Shown here: one piece after another, positions 48,878 through 57,944 of the stretch
How positions within the stretch are numbered: position 1 is the first letter of the stretch
Layout: the number at the start of each line of letters is the position of its first letter
Assembly (NCBI RefSeq): GCF_000813425.1
Contig: NZ_JWIB01000037.1
Location: 57,678-121,677, forward strand
Source: Sporosarcina sp. ZBG7A
GTDB lineage: Bacteria; Bacillota; Bacilli; Bacillales_A; Planococcaceae
Reading direction: 5' to 3'
Length of the DNA: 64,000 nt
Notes under the pieces: model-generated
What the model saw: the letters and a program-made list of their open reading frames with translations, nothing else
Told to the model about the DNA's origin: nothing
Database searches by the model: none
Made by a program: the position numbers and the translations under genes

Positions 48878-49861
48878 ATGGATCGAGAAATCGTCGATAT
48901 TACAATCATTGGCGGAGGGCCAACAGGTCTTTTTGCCTCTTTCTATGCCGGTATGCGGGAAATGTCAGTGAAAATTATCGATAGCTTACCTCAATTAGGA
49001 GGACAACTAATCGAGCTATATCCCGATAAATACATTTATGATGTCGGAGGATTTCCGAAAATCCTTGCGAAAGATCTTGTTGCTAACTTGGTCACGCAGG
49101 CACATCATTCAAAACCGGAAATTCTTCTAGGTGAAGCAGCACTTTCAGCGACACGCGATGGAGATCATTTTGTTTTGAAGACAGACAAAGGGGAGCATTT
49201 AACAAGAACTATTTTGTTGACTGCTGGAATCGGTGCTTTCCAACCACGTAAAATCGGAATTGAAGAGGAAGTCCATTTTGAAAATACAAGTCTGCACTAT
49301 GGCATCAAGGATTTAGCGATGTTCAAAGACCATAATGTCCTCGTATGTGGTGGCGGTGACTCGGCAGTTGACTGGGCACTAATGCTTGAAGATATTGCAG
49401 AAAGCGTAACACTCGTACATCGACGTGAACGATTCACGGCACACGAAACAAGTGTTAACCAATTAATGGAGTCGAAAGTGAATGTCATGACATCTCGTTC
49501 GGTTAAATCATTGCGTGGGGAAGATGGTAAGGTGAATGAAGTACAAATCGTTCACAAAGATGGTACTGAAGAAATTCTTCCAATGGACCACGTCATCGTC
49601 AACTATGGAAATATTTCATCTCTTGGACCTATTAAAGAATGGGGTCTTGAGATGGAGAAGAATTCTATCGTTGTAAATACACGTATGGAAACAAATATTG
49701 AAGGAATTTACGCAGCAGGAGATGTGACCAATTACGATGGTAAAGTGAAACTGATTGCTGTTGGACTTGGTGAAGCACCGATCGCTGTAAATAATGCGAA
49801 AGCTTACCTTGATCCAAAAGCTCGAGTACAACCATTGCATAGTACAAGCGTATTTTCATAA
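48878..49861 (+). CDS. yumC: Ferredoxin/flavodoxin-NADP reductase (YumC type)
   Basis: A 327-residue thioredoxin-reductase-like FAD protein. The FAD site is IIGGGPTGLFAS, the NADPH site VCGGGDSAVDWA, and the C-terminal FAD motif GIYAAGDV. It lacks the CxxC pair of true thioredoxin reductases, so it should reduce ferredoxin or flavodoxin with NADPH. Start ATG 48878 has GGAG 8 nt upstream; earlier codons from 48821 are upstream sequence. Confidence 0.9.
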   Translation: MDREIVDITIIGGGPTGLFASFYAGMREMSVKIIDSLPQLGGQLIELYPDKYIYDVGGFPKILAKDLVANLVTQAHHSKPEILLGEAALSATRDGDHFVLKTDKGEHLTRTILLTAGIGAFQPRKIGIEEEVHFENTSLHYGIKDLAMFKDHNVLVCGGGDSAVDWALMLEDIAESVTLVHRRERFTAHETSVNQLMESKVNVMTSRSVKSLRGEDGKVNEVQIVHKDGTEEILPMDHVIVNYGNISSLGPIKEWGLEMEKNSIVVNTRMETNIEGIYAAGDVTNYDGKVKLIAVGLGEAPIAVNNAKAYLDPKARVQPLHSTSVFS

Positions 49862-49865
49862 TTGA

Positions 49866-49907
49866 ACAAACAAAAGCCCCGAAGACATGTCTTCGGGGCT
49901 TTTGTTT
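49866..49907. terminator. Bidirectional terminator yumC / popT
   Basis: AACAAAAGCCCCGAAGACAT is followed by its perfect reverse complement, with A/T tracts on both sides. Confidence 0.93.
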
Positions 49908-50730
49908 ACTTCGTTTTAGAATCTGCCTCAGGTGGGCTAAACAAATTTGAGACAAGTAGTCCCATAATTAGTGCAACCGCGCTCATAACAAACGGAGTAC
50001 CACTTTCAGGAATACCCGGGTAAATGACGAAAATAGAACCGATGATGAGACCAATAATAATTGCAAAGGTCAATGTTGCGTGTTGGTTGAGTAGGTAATG
50101 GATGATTTTACTGCTAATGACAAAACCTAAAACAACACCTAATCCAATTACAATGATGATAGGGATATTGAAGTCAGATAATGCTCCAATTGCTGTTGAA
50201 TACATACCGAGCAATAGAAGTACAAAGGAACCACTAATACCTGGCAATAGCATCGCTGTGCTCGCAGCCCAGCCTGATAAAAACAATACGACTGTAGTGG
50301 CAGGTGTCAAGGATGTAATGATAGTTGTATCAGCCGGCGCTATAAATGCAGTCATCGCTAACAAAACACCAACTACCAGTAAGACAACATAATGCCATGC
50401 TTTAAACGTTGATTTTATTTTTGCTTGCTTTGCCATGAAAGGTAGAATTCCGATAATTAACCCCATGAAAAAGAACTGAGTTGGAGCATTGTAATTTGCT
50501 AATAAGAATTTGATTACTCGGCTAAACAGTAATAACGTCATACCCATTCCTATCGCAAGTGGTAATAGGAAGCCGATATGTTTTCGCCAATCTTTACTGA
50601 AAATGCCACTGATTGAAGTGAGTAAACGGTCATAAATCCCTAACATAAAAGCAATAGTTCCTCCGCTTACTCCGGGTATTAAATCACTTATACCCATTAA
50701 GAACCCTCTATAAATATTTCTCCATTCCAT
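49906..50730 (-). CDS. popT: DUF368 membrane protein, PopT-type polyprenyl-phosphate transporter
   Basis: A 274-residue protein with about eight helices and the repeated DUF368 signatures, SDLIPGVSGGTIAF near the N-terminus and AMLLPGISGSFVLL near the middle. DUF368 (PopT) proteins recycle undecaprenyl phosphate across the membrane for wall synthesis, sharing the job with DedA-type UptA. Start ATG 50730 lies 8 nt after GGAGG on the minus strand; TTG 50745 overlaps that site. Confidence 0.88.
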   Translation of the reverse strand: MEWRNIYRGFLMGISDLIPGVSGGTIAFMLGIYDRLLTSISGIFSKDWRKHIGFLLPLAIGMGMTLLLFSRVIKFLLANYNAPTQFFFMGLIIGILPFMAKQAKIKSTFKAWHYVVLLVVGVLLAMTAFIAPADTTIITSLTPATTVVLFLSGWAASTAMLLPGISGSFVLLLLGMYSTAIGALSDFNIPIIIVIGLGVVLGFVISSKIIHYLLNQHATLTFAIIIGLIIGSIFVIYPGIPESGTPFVMSAVALIMGLLVSNLFSPPEADSKTK

Positions 50731-50825
50731 TTGTACATCCTCCAATTTAGTGCTTGAATCTATGACGTAACTTAGAAAGGAAATGTTCCTATTCTACCTA
50801 CAAATAAGGGGAGATTCAGGCATAG

Positions 50826-50858
50826 AAAAACGCATAGTCGGATGGTGCCGTCTATGCG
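50826..50858 (-). terminator. Terminator of trhO
   Basis: On the minus strand, CGCATAG / CTATGCG stem followed by T5. Confidence 0.8.
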
Positions 50859-50871
50859 CCATTTTCATTCA

Positions 50872-51846
50872 TTATGATACGTGTGTTTCTGCACGGTGAG
50901 CTTCAATCTTTGCCAACCGATTATTGAACTCTTCTTTAGTTAGGTCGTGTTCAACAAAATACCGGTTACGTGGATGTGTACGGCATTCGTCTGAACAACT
51001 ACGCATGTACATATGTTCGTTTTCTTCTGAGCAAAGGATTTTAGCATTACATTCAGGATTCGCACAGTTTACATAGCGCTCACAAGGTGAACTGTCAAAG
51101 TGATCACGGCCGACAATTACGTGCTCGACTTGGTTTACAGGCACTGCAATCCGCTCATCAAATACATAACATTGTCCGTCCCATAATTGACCTTTCGCAA
51201 CTGGGTCTTTACCGTACGTGACGATTCCGCCGTGTAATTGTCCCACGTCCTCATATCCTTCACGCTTCAACCACCCTGTGAATTTTTCACAGCGGATTCC
51301 ACCTGTGCAATAGGCAAGAACTTTCTTACCTTCAAGCTGTTCTTTGTTTTCCCGAACCCAATCAGGTAAATCACGGAAGTTTTCGATGTCTGGTCGGATG
51401 GCACCGCGGAAATGACCTATATCGTATTCGTAGTCATTACGCGCGTCAATGACGACTGTGTTTTCATCTTGCATTTGTTCTAAAAATTCGTCAGGAGAAA
51501 GATAAGTTCCTGTAGTTTCTAAAGGATTCACATCATCTTCCAAGCTTAAATTGACGATTTCTTTACGTGGGCGCACGTGCATTTTTTTGAATGCGTGTCC
51601 TTCTGAATCATCTATTTTAAACCAAAGGTCTTCAAAACGCGGATCACTCTTCATATGGTCCATATACGCATCTGTTTGTGCGATGGTACCTGAACATGTT
51701 CCGTTAATGCCTTCTTCACCTACTAAAATCCTGCCTTTTAAGCCGGTTTCCTTACAAAATTGCAGATGCTCCGCAGCAAACGTTTCGGGATCTTCAATTT
51801 GAACGTACTTGTAAAACAACAATACTCGATAATTTTCTTTTTCCAT
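50872..51846 (-). CDS. trhO: tRNA uridine-34 hydroxylase TrhO (rhodanese family)
   Basis: A 324-residue protein. It has an N-terminal acylphosphatase-like domain (GEEGINGT), a rhodanese domain with active Cys180 in [12 protein letters not shown], and a Cys-rich C-terminus (about 265-300) that may bind zinc. TrhO hydroxylates wobble uridine 34 to 5-hydroxyuridine with oxygen. Start ATG 51846 has AAGGTGG 8 nt upstream; 51 further upstream codons are Cys-rich non-family sequence and are rejected. Confidence 0.9.
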   Translation of the reverse strand: MEKENYRVLLFYKYVQIEDPETFAAEHLQFCKETGLKGRILVGEEGINGTCSGTIAQTDAYMDHMKSDPRFEDLWFKIDDSEGHAFKKMHVRPRKEIVNLSLEDDVNPLETTGTYLSPDEFLEQMQDENTVVIDARNDYEYDIGHFRGAIRPDIENFRDLPDWVRENKEQLEGKKVLAYCTGGIRCEKFTGWLKREGYEDVGQLHGGIVTYGKDPVAKGQLWDGQCYVFDERIAVPVNQVEHVIVGRDHFDSSPCERYVNCANPECNAKILCSEENEHMYMRSCSDECRTHPRNRYFVEHDLTKEEFNNRLAKIEAHRAETHVS

Positions 51847-52148
51847 GGTCCTAACCACCTTCTGTTTTTTCACTTTGCAATAGGGTAAAACAGTCGGCCC
51901 GGTGCAATTACAGTTTTTTACACATAAAAGCAACCCGCATTTGCAAGATCCGGGACAATGACAGTATATCACAAAAACTGAATCTGAAAAAGTGAACAAA
52001 ATTCGACTAGAAACAATTGTAATCTATCAACTTTTGTACTAGTATTTAGTATAGATATAGAAACTAGATTTTTCCATGGAAATGAAATTCTGCTGATTTT
52101 GATGACGTAGATTATTTGGAAGTATACGTATGAAGGGGTTTTACAGTT

Positions 52149-53672
52149 ATGAAGAAAACGTTCGGAAACGGAAGATTTAAATTAATCGATGTATTGCTGA
52201 CAACAATTATAGTATTTTTAGCAATGACAGCCATTCTGCTAGTTTTTTCAAAAGGAAGTTCTGACAATCAATTAAAATCTGCCCAAAGTCCATCATCTGA
52301 CAAAGATGCGGTTGTTGTGGACAAGTCAGACTCCAAATACGATGGTATTAAAATCGTTACTGAAACCTCAAATGACCCATTAGGAAAATATGCAGTTCAA
52401 TATCCACAAAGTAAAAATGAAGACTTTAATGATAATGTGCTAACGTATATCAAACAAGCGAAGAAAAGCTATTTCGAAGCGATCCGTAATGTGAAAATAG
52501 AAGATAACAAAAGAAAAAGCGAACTTAACATTTCTTATGAAACGCATGTTGATAAGAAAGGGAACTATTCCTTTGTATTGATGAATAACCAGTCTCTTCA
52601 AGGAAGTAAACGTCTTTCAGAAATTGAGTCATTCCACTTAAATTCAAAAACAGGCGAGCAGCTTAATATACAAACTGTTTTCAAGGAAGACCCAAGTACG
52701 TTGCAAAAAATGACAGAGCGAGTCAGAAATACTATCCAGCAAACAGACAAATTAAACGATGGATTGATTAGCGACAAAATGCAAGTCCGTACGGAACCAG
52801 AATGGAAAAACTATGAAAATTATGCGATTACTGAAAAGTCCATGGTATTCTATTTCGAACGTGGCTCATTGAAAAATGGGAAGGCTGGACCTCAGATTGT
52901 AAAAATTCCCATCGACGAAATGAATGACTTGTTAAAACCGGAATTTCAAGTAGCTGCAGCACCACAAACTGGAAGCGATAAAGTGGACAAACCTGGTTCT
53001 TCTAGTAAAGAGAATCCTGAGAATGTAAAAGATAAGGAAAATAGCTCTAAAAATGATGGAACGAAAGATGATCAGCAAGCAGGGGGAGAAACTGCGCCAC
53101 CTCAATCAGAAGCACCGCATGAAAAGAGAATCGCACTTACATTCGATGATGGTCCAGATCCTAAAACTACAATTCAAATACTGGATACGTTAAAAAAGTA
53201 TGATGCGAAAGCAACGTTTTTCATGCTGGGAAGTCGCGTAGAATATTATCCTGAGACGGCTAAAGCTGTGAAAGCAGCAGGTCATGAAATCGGAAATCAT
53301 TCTTGGAATCACCCCGATTTAAGTAAAATGCCATTACCAAAGGCATTAGAGGAGATTAATCGTACCACTGCCATCATCCAAAAAGTGACTGGGGAGAAGC
53401 CGACTGTTTTCCGACCTCCATATGGTGCTTATACGGAGCAGTTGACCAAGCAAACCATCCCACCTATCACATTATGGAATGTGGACACGCTAGATTGGAA
53501 GTATCGAGATGCTAATAAGCTGCTAGAAGAAGTGAAAAAGACGACTAATGATGGTAGCACCGTTTTAATGCACGACATCCATCAGTCAACAGCGGACGGA
53601 TTGGATAGTGTCATGGCTTATTTACAAAGCCAGGGATATAAATTTGTCCCTGTTTCTGAATTACACAAATGA
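52149..53672 (+). CDS. Membrane-anchored polysaccharide deacetylase, PdaC-like
   Basis: A 507-residue protein with a cytoplasmic tip, one membrane anchor (about residues 13-33), an extracellular PdaC/RsiV-like domain (about 55-270), a Ser/Lys/Glu-rich linker (about 280-325) and a NodB domain (about 328-505). All five NodB motifs are present: TFDDGPD, HSWNHPD, RPPYGAY, WNVDTLDW and LMHDIHQ. It should deacetylate peptidoglycan or a related glycan outside the cell. Ribosome site GAAGGGG. It is a single gene, convergent with katA. Confidence 0.9.
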   Translation: MKKTFGNGRFKLIDVLLTTIIVFLAMTAILLVFSKGSSDNQLKSAQSPSSDKDAVVVDKSDSKYDGIKIVTETSNDPLGKYAVQYPQSKNEDFNDNVLTYIKQAKKSYFEAIRNVKIEDNKRKSELNISYETHVDKKGNYSFVLMNNQSLQGSKRLSEIESFHLNSKTGEQLNIQTVFKEDPSTLQKMTERVRNTIQQTDKLNDGLISDKMQVRTEPEWKNYENYAITEKSMVFYFERGSLKNGKAGPQIVKIPIDEMNDLLKPEFQVAAAPQTGSDKVDKPGSSSKENPENVKDKENSSKNDGTKDDQQAGGETAPPQSEAPHEKRIALTFDDGPDPKTTIQILDTLKKYDAKATFFMLGSRVEYYPETAKAVKAAGHEIGNHSWNHPDLSKMPLPKALEEINRTTAIIQKVTGEKPTVFRPPYGAYTEQLTKQTIPPITLWNVDTLDWKYRDANKLLEEVKKTTNDGSTVLMHDIHQSTADGLDSVMAYLQSQGYKFVPVSELHK

Positions 53673-53720
53673 AAAAAGAACGTACAGAGGAATTCTAAAT
53701 CCCTGTACGTTCTTTTTTTA
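53671..53720. terminator. Bidirectional terminator pdaC-like / katA
   Basis: AAAAAAGAACGTACAG / CTGTACGTTCTTTTTT, 16 bp stem with tracts on both sides. Confidence 0.92.
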
Positions 53721-53742
53721 TATGATGATTTTAGTCAAACGC

Positions 53743-55221
53743 TTAGTTGACGAGCACATCTTCCATAGAGATATCAAGTGCTTTCGCAACACCTTCACCA
53801 TAAGCTGGATCCGCGTAATGACAGTGTTTGATGTGTCTGATTTTAATTTCTTTTGGTGCATCGCCCATATTGTCCGCTGTATTACTGAATAGCAGTTGTT
53901 TTTGTTCATCATCCATAAGATTGAAGAGTTTTCCTGGTTGTGTGAAGTAATCATCATCATCTTCACGGAAATTCCAGTGATCTGCAGCACCGTGCAATTT
54001 CAATGGAGGTTCTCTGAAATCAGGTTGTTCTTGCCACTCACCTACACTGTTCGGCTCGTATGAAGTTCTGCTACCATGATTGCCGTCTACACGCATTTGG
54101 CCGTCACGATGGAAACTGTGGAACGGACATTTTGGAGCATTCACTGGAATTTGGTGATGATTGACACCTAGACGGTAACGCTGTGCATCGCCATAAGAGA
54201 AAAGACGCGCTTGCAACATTTTGTCTGGTGAAAAGCTGATTCCTGGAACGACTGCAGCTGGAGTGAAGGCTGCTTGTTCGACTTCTGCAAAGTAGTTCTC
54301 TGGATTTCTGTTTAGTTCAAACTCACCTACTTCAATAAGAGGGAAGTCGCCTTTGTACCAAACTTTTGTTAAGTCAAACGGATTGTAAGGCATATTTGCT
54401 GCTTCTTCTTCAGTCATCACTTGAACGTACATTTTCCATTTCGGGAAATCGCCATTGTCGATACTGAGAAGTAAATCGCGCTGATGGCTTTCACGATCTG
54501 TTGCGATTGTTTTGCTAGCTTCCTCATCTGTTAGGCTTTCAATTCCTTGCTGTGAGCGGAAATGGAATTTCACATAGTAACGCTCGTTGTCTGGGCTAAT
54601 GAAGCTATAGGTATGGCTTCCAAAACCGTGCATATGACGATATGTGCGTGGGATTCCACGTTCACTCATCAAAATCGTGATTTGATGAAGTGCTTCCGGT
54701 AGTGATGTCCAGAAATCCCAATTGTTTGTCGCGCTTCTTAAGTTAGTGCGTGGATCCCGCTTAACCGCGTGATTCAAATCTGGAAATTGAAGTGGATCTC
54801 TAAAGAAGAAGACAGGCGTGTTATTTCCGACCATATCCCAGTTTCCTTCTTCTGTGTAGAACTTCAATGAAAATCCGCGGATGTCACGTTCTGCGTCCGC
54901 TGCACCACGTTCACCTGCAACCGTTGAGAAACGTGCAAACATTTCGGTTTTCTTCCCCACTTCGGAGAAGATTTTTGCTTTTGTGTACTTCGTAATGTCA
55001 TTCGTCACTGTAAAGGTACCATATGCACCTGATCCTTTTGCGTGCATGCGGCGTTCAGGAATGACTTCCCGATCGAAGTGAGCAAGCTTTTCAATGAGCC
55101 ATACATCTTGAAGCAGTAGAGGACCTCTTGGACCTGCAGATATTGAATTCTGATTATCAACTACAGGAGCACCTGCAGCAGTTGTTAACTTATTTCTAGA
55201 TCCATTCTCATTATTGTTCAT
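53743..55221 (-). CDS. katA: Catalase (small-subunit, haem b)
   Basis: A 492-residue clade-3 monofunctional catalase. The distal His60 ([13 protein letters not shown]), distal Asn in [10 protein letters not shown] and proximal Tyr in [14 protein letters not shown] are intact. It degrades hydrogen peroxide in the cytoplasm. Start ATG 55221 has AGGAGG on the minus strand. A PerR/Fur-like box lies about 80 bp upstream, matching peroxide induction of B. subtilis katA. Confidence 0.97.
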   Translation of the reverse strand: MNNNENGSRNKLTTAAGAPVVDNQNSISAGPRGPLLLQDVWLIEKLAHFDREVIPERRMHAKGSGAYGTFTVTNDITKYTKAKIFSEVGKKTEMFARFSTVAGERGAADAERDIRGFSLKFYTEEGNWDMVGNNTPVFFFRDPLQFPDLNHAVKRDPRTNLRSATNNWDFWTSLPEALHQITILMSERGIPRTYRHMHGFGSHTYSFISPDNERYYVKFHFRSQQGIESLTDEEASKTIATDRESHQRDLLLSIDNGDFPKWKMYVQVMTEEEAANMPYNPFDLTKVWYKGDFPLIEVGEFELNRNPENYFAEVEQAAFTPAAVVPGISFSPDKMLQARLFSYGDAQRYRLGVNHHQIPVNAPKCPFHSFHRDGQMRVDGNHGSRTSYEPNSVGEWQEQPDFREPPLKLHGAADHWNFREDDDDYFTQPGKLFNLMDDEQKQLLFSNTADNMGDAPKEIKIRHIKHCHYADPAYGEGVAKALDISMEDVLVN

Positions 55222-55300
55222 GTGTATTCCTCCTATGTAAGGGTGTGTGAAACTGTAAGTTAACTATAGCAGAGGGTTTCTTAGATAGCTAGCATTTTGT

Positions 55301-55315
55301 TTAGAATCATTATCG
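55301..55315 (-). promoter_or_regulatory. PerR/Fur-like box upstream of katA
   Basis: TTAGAATCATTATCG matches 12 of 15 positions of the PerR box (TTATAATNATTATAA) and equally of the Fur box. PerR is favoured because of the katA target. The region 55222-55537 otherwise holds only the divergent promoters of katA and cydA. Confidence 0.5.
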
Positions 55316-55498
55316 TTAAGTAAAAGTTATTGTTAACAGATAGTTAGAGTTACAAGAATTCTATTTTTGGGTGATGATTTCTACGAAAACAGTACCTTGT
55401 GACAACATTTCAACATTAGACCCTGAAAACCCCCTGAAGTTTTGAGCTTTGTAACAGATCATACGCTAATTGCTCACAAACTATTTTGGCGTTTAATT

Positions 55499-55504
55499 TA
55501 TAAT
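55499..55504 (+). promoter_or_regulatory. -10 element of the cydABDC promoter
   Basis: Perfect TATAAT, 33 bp before the cydA start. No good -35 is visible, suggesting an activated or repressed promoter. Scattered TTGTGA (55395) and TCACAAA (55474) half-sites resemble Rex boxes but do not form one. Confidence 0.4.
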
Positions 55505-55537
55505 GGAGACAGATTGAGATTGAGGGGAGAGGTAGAG

Positions 55538-56941
55538 ATGGAAGAGGTTTTACTTTCACGAATCCAGTTCGCATCGACAACATTATTTCACTTTATATTT
55601 GTCCCGTTGTCTATCGGATTGGCGCTGATCATAGCGATCATGCAAACGCTCTACGTTGTTAAAAAGAAAGAGATTTATATGAAAATGACAAAGTTTTGGA
55701 GTGTGTTCTTCCTCATAAACTTTGCAATTGGAGTCGTAACAGGAATTTTCCAGGAATTCCAATTCGGGATGAACTGGTCGACATATTCCAGATTCGTAGG
55801 AGATATTTTTGGAGCTCCATTGGCTGTTGAAGCTTTACTAGCATTTTTCTTGGAGTCTACATTTATAGGGATTTGGATCTTTGGAGCTCAAAAGCTGTCT
55901 AAGAAACTTCACCTAGCTTCTATATGGCTTGTTTCTATTGGAACAATTATGTCTGCATTCTGGATTCTTGCAGCGAACTCGTTCATGCAAAATCCTGTAG
56001 GCTACGTATTACAGAACGGCCGTGCAGAAATGAACGACATTGTCGCACTTCTTACAAACGAAAAACTTTGGGTAGCATTCCCGCATACGATTTTCGGAAG
56101 TATTGCAACGGGTGCATTCTTCGTTGTCGGAGTTAGCGCATTCTATCTTGTTAAGAAGCGTCAAGTAGATTTCTTTAAGAAGTCTATCGGAATCGGTTTG
56201 CTCGTTGGTCTTGTAGGTGGATTAGGTCTTGCGTTCACTGGTCACTCTCAGGCTCAGTATTTGATGCATGCCCAGCCTATGAAAATGGCTGCTGCTGAAG
56301 GACTTTGGCAAGACAGTGCAGATCCTGCAGCTTGGACACTTATCGGTAATATCGATACAGAAAATCGTGTAACGACTGGGCGAATCGAAATACCTTATTT
56401 ACTAAGCTATCTCACTTATAATGAGTTCTCAGGTAAAGTATTAGGTATGGAAAGTCTAGAAAAGCAGATGATTGAGAAGTATGGTGAGGGAGATTACATT
56501 CCTCCAGTGAAAACAACATTCTGGAGTTTCCGCATCATGGCGGGAACAGGTGGAGCACTCGTTGTTACGAGTATTCTTGGTTTGTTCCTATTGTTCCGCA
56601 AAAAAATCGCTTCAACAACTTGGTATTTGAAAGTGATGATTCCAGTCATTTTCCTACCGTTCATCGGGAATTCGTTCGGTTGGATCATGTCAGAAATCGG
56701 CCGTCAACCATGGGTCGTCAATGGTCTCATGAAGACTGCAGATGGAGTGTCACCTAACGTTTCAGCGGGACAGATTTTGTTCTCACTGATTTCATTCTCA
56801 ACAATCTATGCGATTCTCGGGATCATTATGGTTATATTATTTGTAAAGGTCATTCAACGCGGACCTGAAGAGCGTAAGCAAAAAGACGTATCCGTTACAG
56901 ATCCGTTTAATGTAGGAGGCGTGTCTAATGGCTCTAAGTGA
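55538..56941 (+). CDS. cydA: Cytochrome bd oxidase subunit I
   Basis: A 467-residue multi-helix quinol oxidase subunit with the haem ligands in TLFHFIFVPLS (His at about 19) and in the helix with GHSQAQYLM. The Q-loop is short, as in Gram-positive CydA. Start ATG 55538 follows GAGGGGAGAGG; the 32 upstream in-frame codons include the -10 region and are not coding. It is first in cydABDC and overlaps cydB by 14 bp. Confidence 0.96.
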   Translation: MEEVLLSRIQFASTTLFHFIFVPLSIGLALIIAIMQTLYVVKKKEIYMKMTKFWSVFFLINFAIGVVTGIFQEFQFGMNWSTYSRFVGDIFGAPLAVEALLAFFLESTFIGIWIFGAQKLSKKLHLASIWLVSIGTIMSAFWILAANSFMQNPVGYVLQNGRAEMNDIVALLTNEKLWVAFPHTIFGSIATGAFFVVGVSAFYLVKKRQVDFFKKSIGIGLLVGLVGGLGLAFTGHSQAQYLMHAQPMKMAAAEGLWQDSADPAAWTLIGNIDTENRVTTGRIEIPYLLSYLTYNEFSGKVLGMESLEKQMIEKYGEGDYIPPVKTTFWSFRIMAGTGGALVVTSILGLFLLFRKKIASTTWYLKVMIPVIFLPFIGNSFGWIMSEIGRQPWVVNGLMKTADGVSPNVSAGQILFSLISFSTIYAILGIIMVILFVKVIQRGPEERKQKDVSVTDPFNVGGVSNGSK

Positions 56942-57944
56942 GTTATGGTTTGTGCTGATCGCTGTATTGTTCATAGGGTTTATATTTCTAGAAGGATTTG
57001 ACTTCGGTGTGGGAATGAGTATAAAGTTCCTTGCTAAAAATGAAACGGATAAAAAAATGTTAATTCATACGATTGGGCCTGTCTGGGATGCTAACGAAGT
57101 TTGGCTGATCACTGCGGGTGGAGCAATGTTTGCGGCGTTTCCTCATTGGTATGCAACGGTTTTCAGCGGGTATTACTTACCGTTTGTCGTGTTGCTAATG
57201 GCACTGATCGCCCGTGGCGTTGCGTTTGAATTCAGAGAGAAAATCGAATCGGACAAATGGGTGAAAACGTGGGATTGGGCAATCTTTGCGGGTAGTATTC
57301 TACCACCTTTCCTATTAGGTGTCTTATTCTCAAGCATGCTGAAAGGTATGCCTGTAGATGCAGATATGAACATCTACGCAAGTTTCACTGATTTCGTCAA
57401 TGTCTACACTGTGATAGGCGGAGTTGCATTTGTGCTTCTCTCTTATTTACACGGATTGATATTTGTGACATTGAAAACAGAAGGATCCCTTCGTACACGT
57501 GCAAAAGAAGCTGCACTTACGATTTATTGGGCAACAGGCGTCGTGATGATTGCGTTTGTTGCGTTAACAGCTGTATACACGGAAGCATTCGCGGACAGAG
57601 GACCGATCCTGATTCCACTGTTTGCAGTAGTCTTCGTATTATATGCGTTCCTTCATCGTTTAATTGCTAAAGGACGCGAGGCATTCAGTTTCACAATTAC
57701 AGGGATTACTCTCATTGCGGTGATGGCTTCGTTCTTCATCGGACTGTTCCCGAACGTAATGATCAGCTCACTTGATTCTGCATACAACATGACTATCCGG
57801 GCAGCAGCATCTGGTGATTATTCGTTGAAATTAATGACGTTCGTTGCGCTTACAATGATACCGATTGTTATTGCGTATACAATTTGGAGTTACTATGTAT
57901 TCCGTAAACGGATTACGGAAGATGTGGAGCATCTAGAACATTGA
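56928..57944 (+). CDS. cydB: Cytochrome bd oxidase subunit II
   Basis: A 338-residue partner of CydA with about eight helices and the conserved EGFDFGVGM near residue 22 and WDANEVWLITAGGAMFAAFP. Ribosome site TAGGAGG lies inside the cydA end. With CydA it reduces oxygen at high affinity in the membrane. Confidence 0.96.
   Translation: MALSELWFVLIAVLFIGFIFLEGFDFGVGMSIKFLAKNETDKKMLIHTIGPVWDANEVWLITAGGAMFAAFPHWYATVFSGYYLPFVVLLMALIARGVAFEFREKIESDKWVKTWDWAIFAGSILPPFLLGVLFSSMLKGMPVDADMNIYASFTDFVNVYTVIGGVAFVLLSYLHGLIFVTLKTEGSLRTRAKEAALTIYWATGVVMIAFVALTAVYTEAFADRGPILIPLFAVVFVLYAFLHRLIAKGREAFSFTITGITLIAVMASFFIGLFPNVMISSLDSAYNMTIRAAASGDYSLKLMTFVALTMIPIVIAYTIWSYYVFRKRITEDVEHLEH

Noticed and set aside
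51847..51999. Cys-rich 51-codon N-terminal extension of trhO
   Set aside because: Family proteins begin at the [14 protein letters not shown] position, which has its own ribosome site. The extension reads through the promoter region.
55395..55480. Rex operator at cydA
   Set aside because: TTGTGA and TCACAAA half-sites exist but are over 70 bp apart and their partners do not fit the 7-4-7 consensus.
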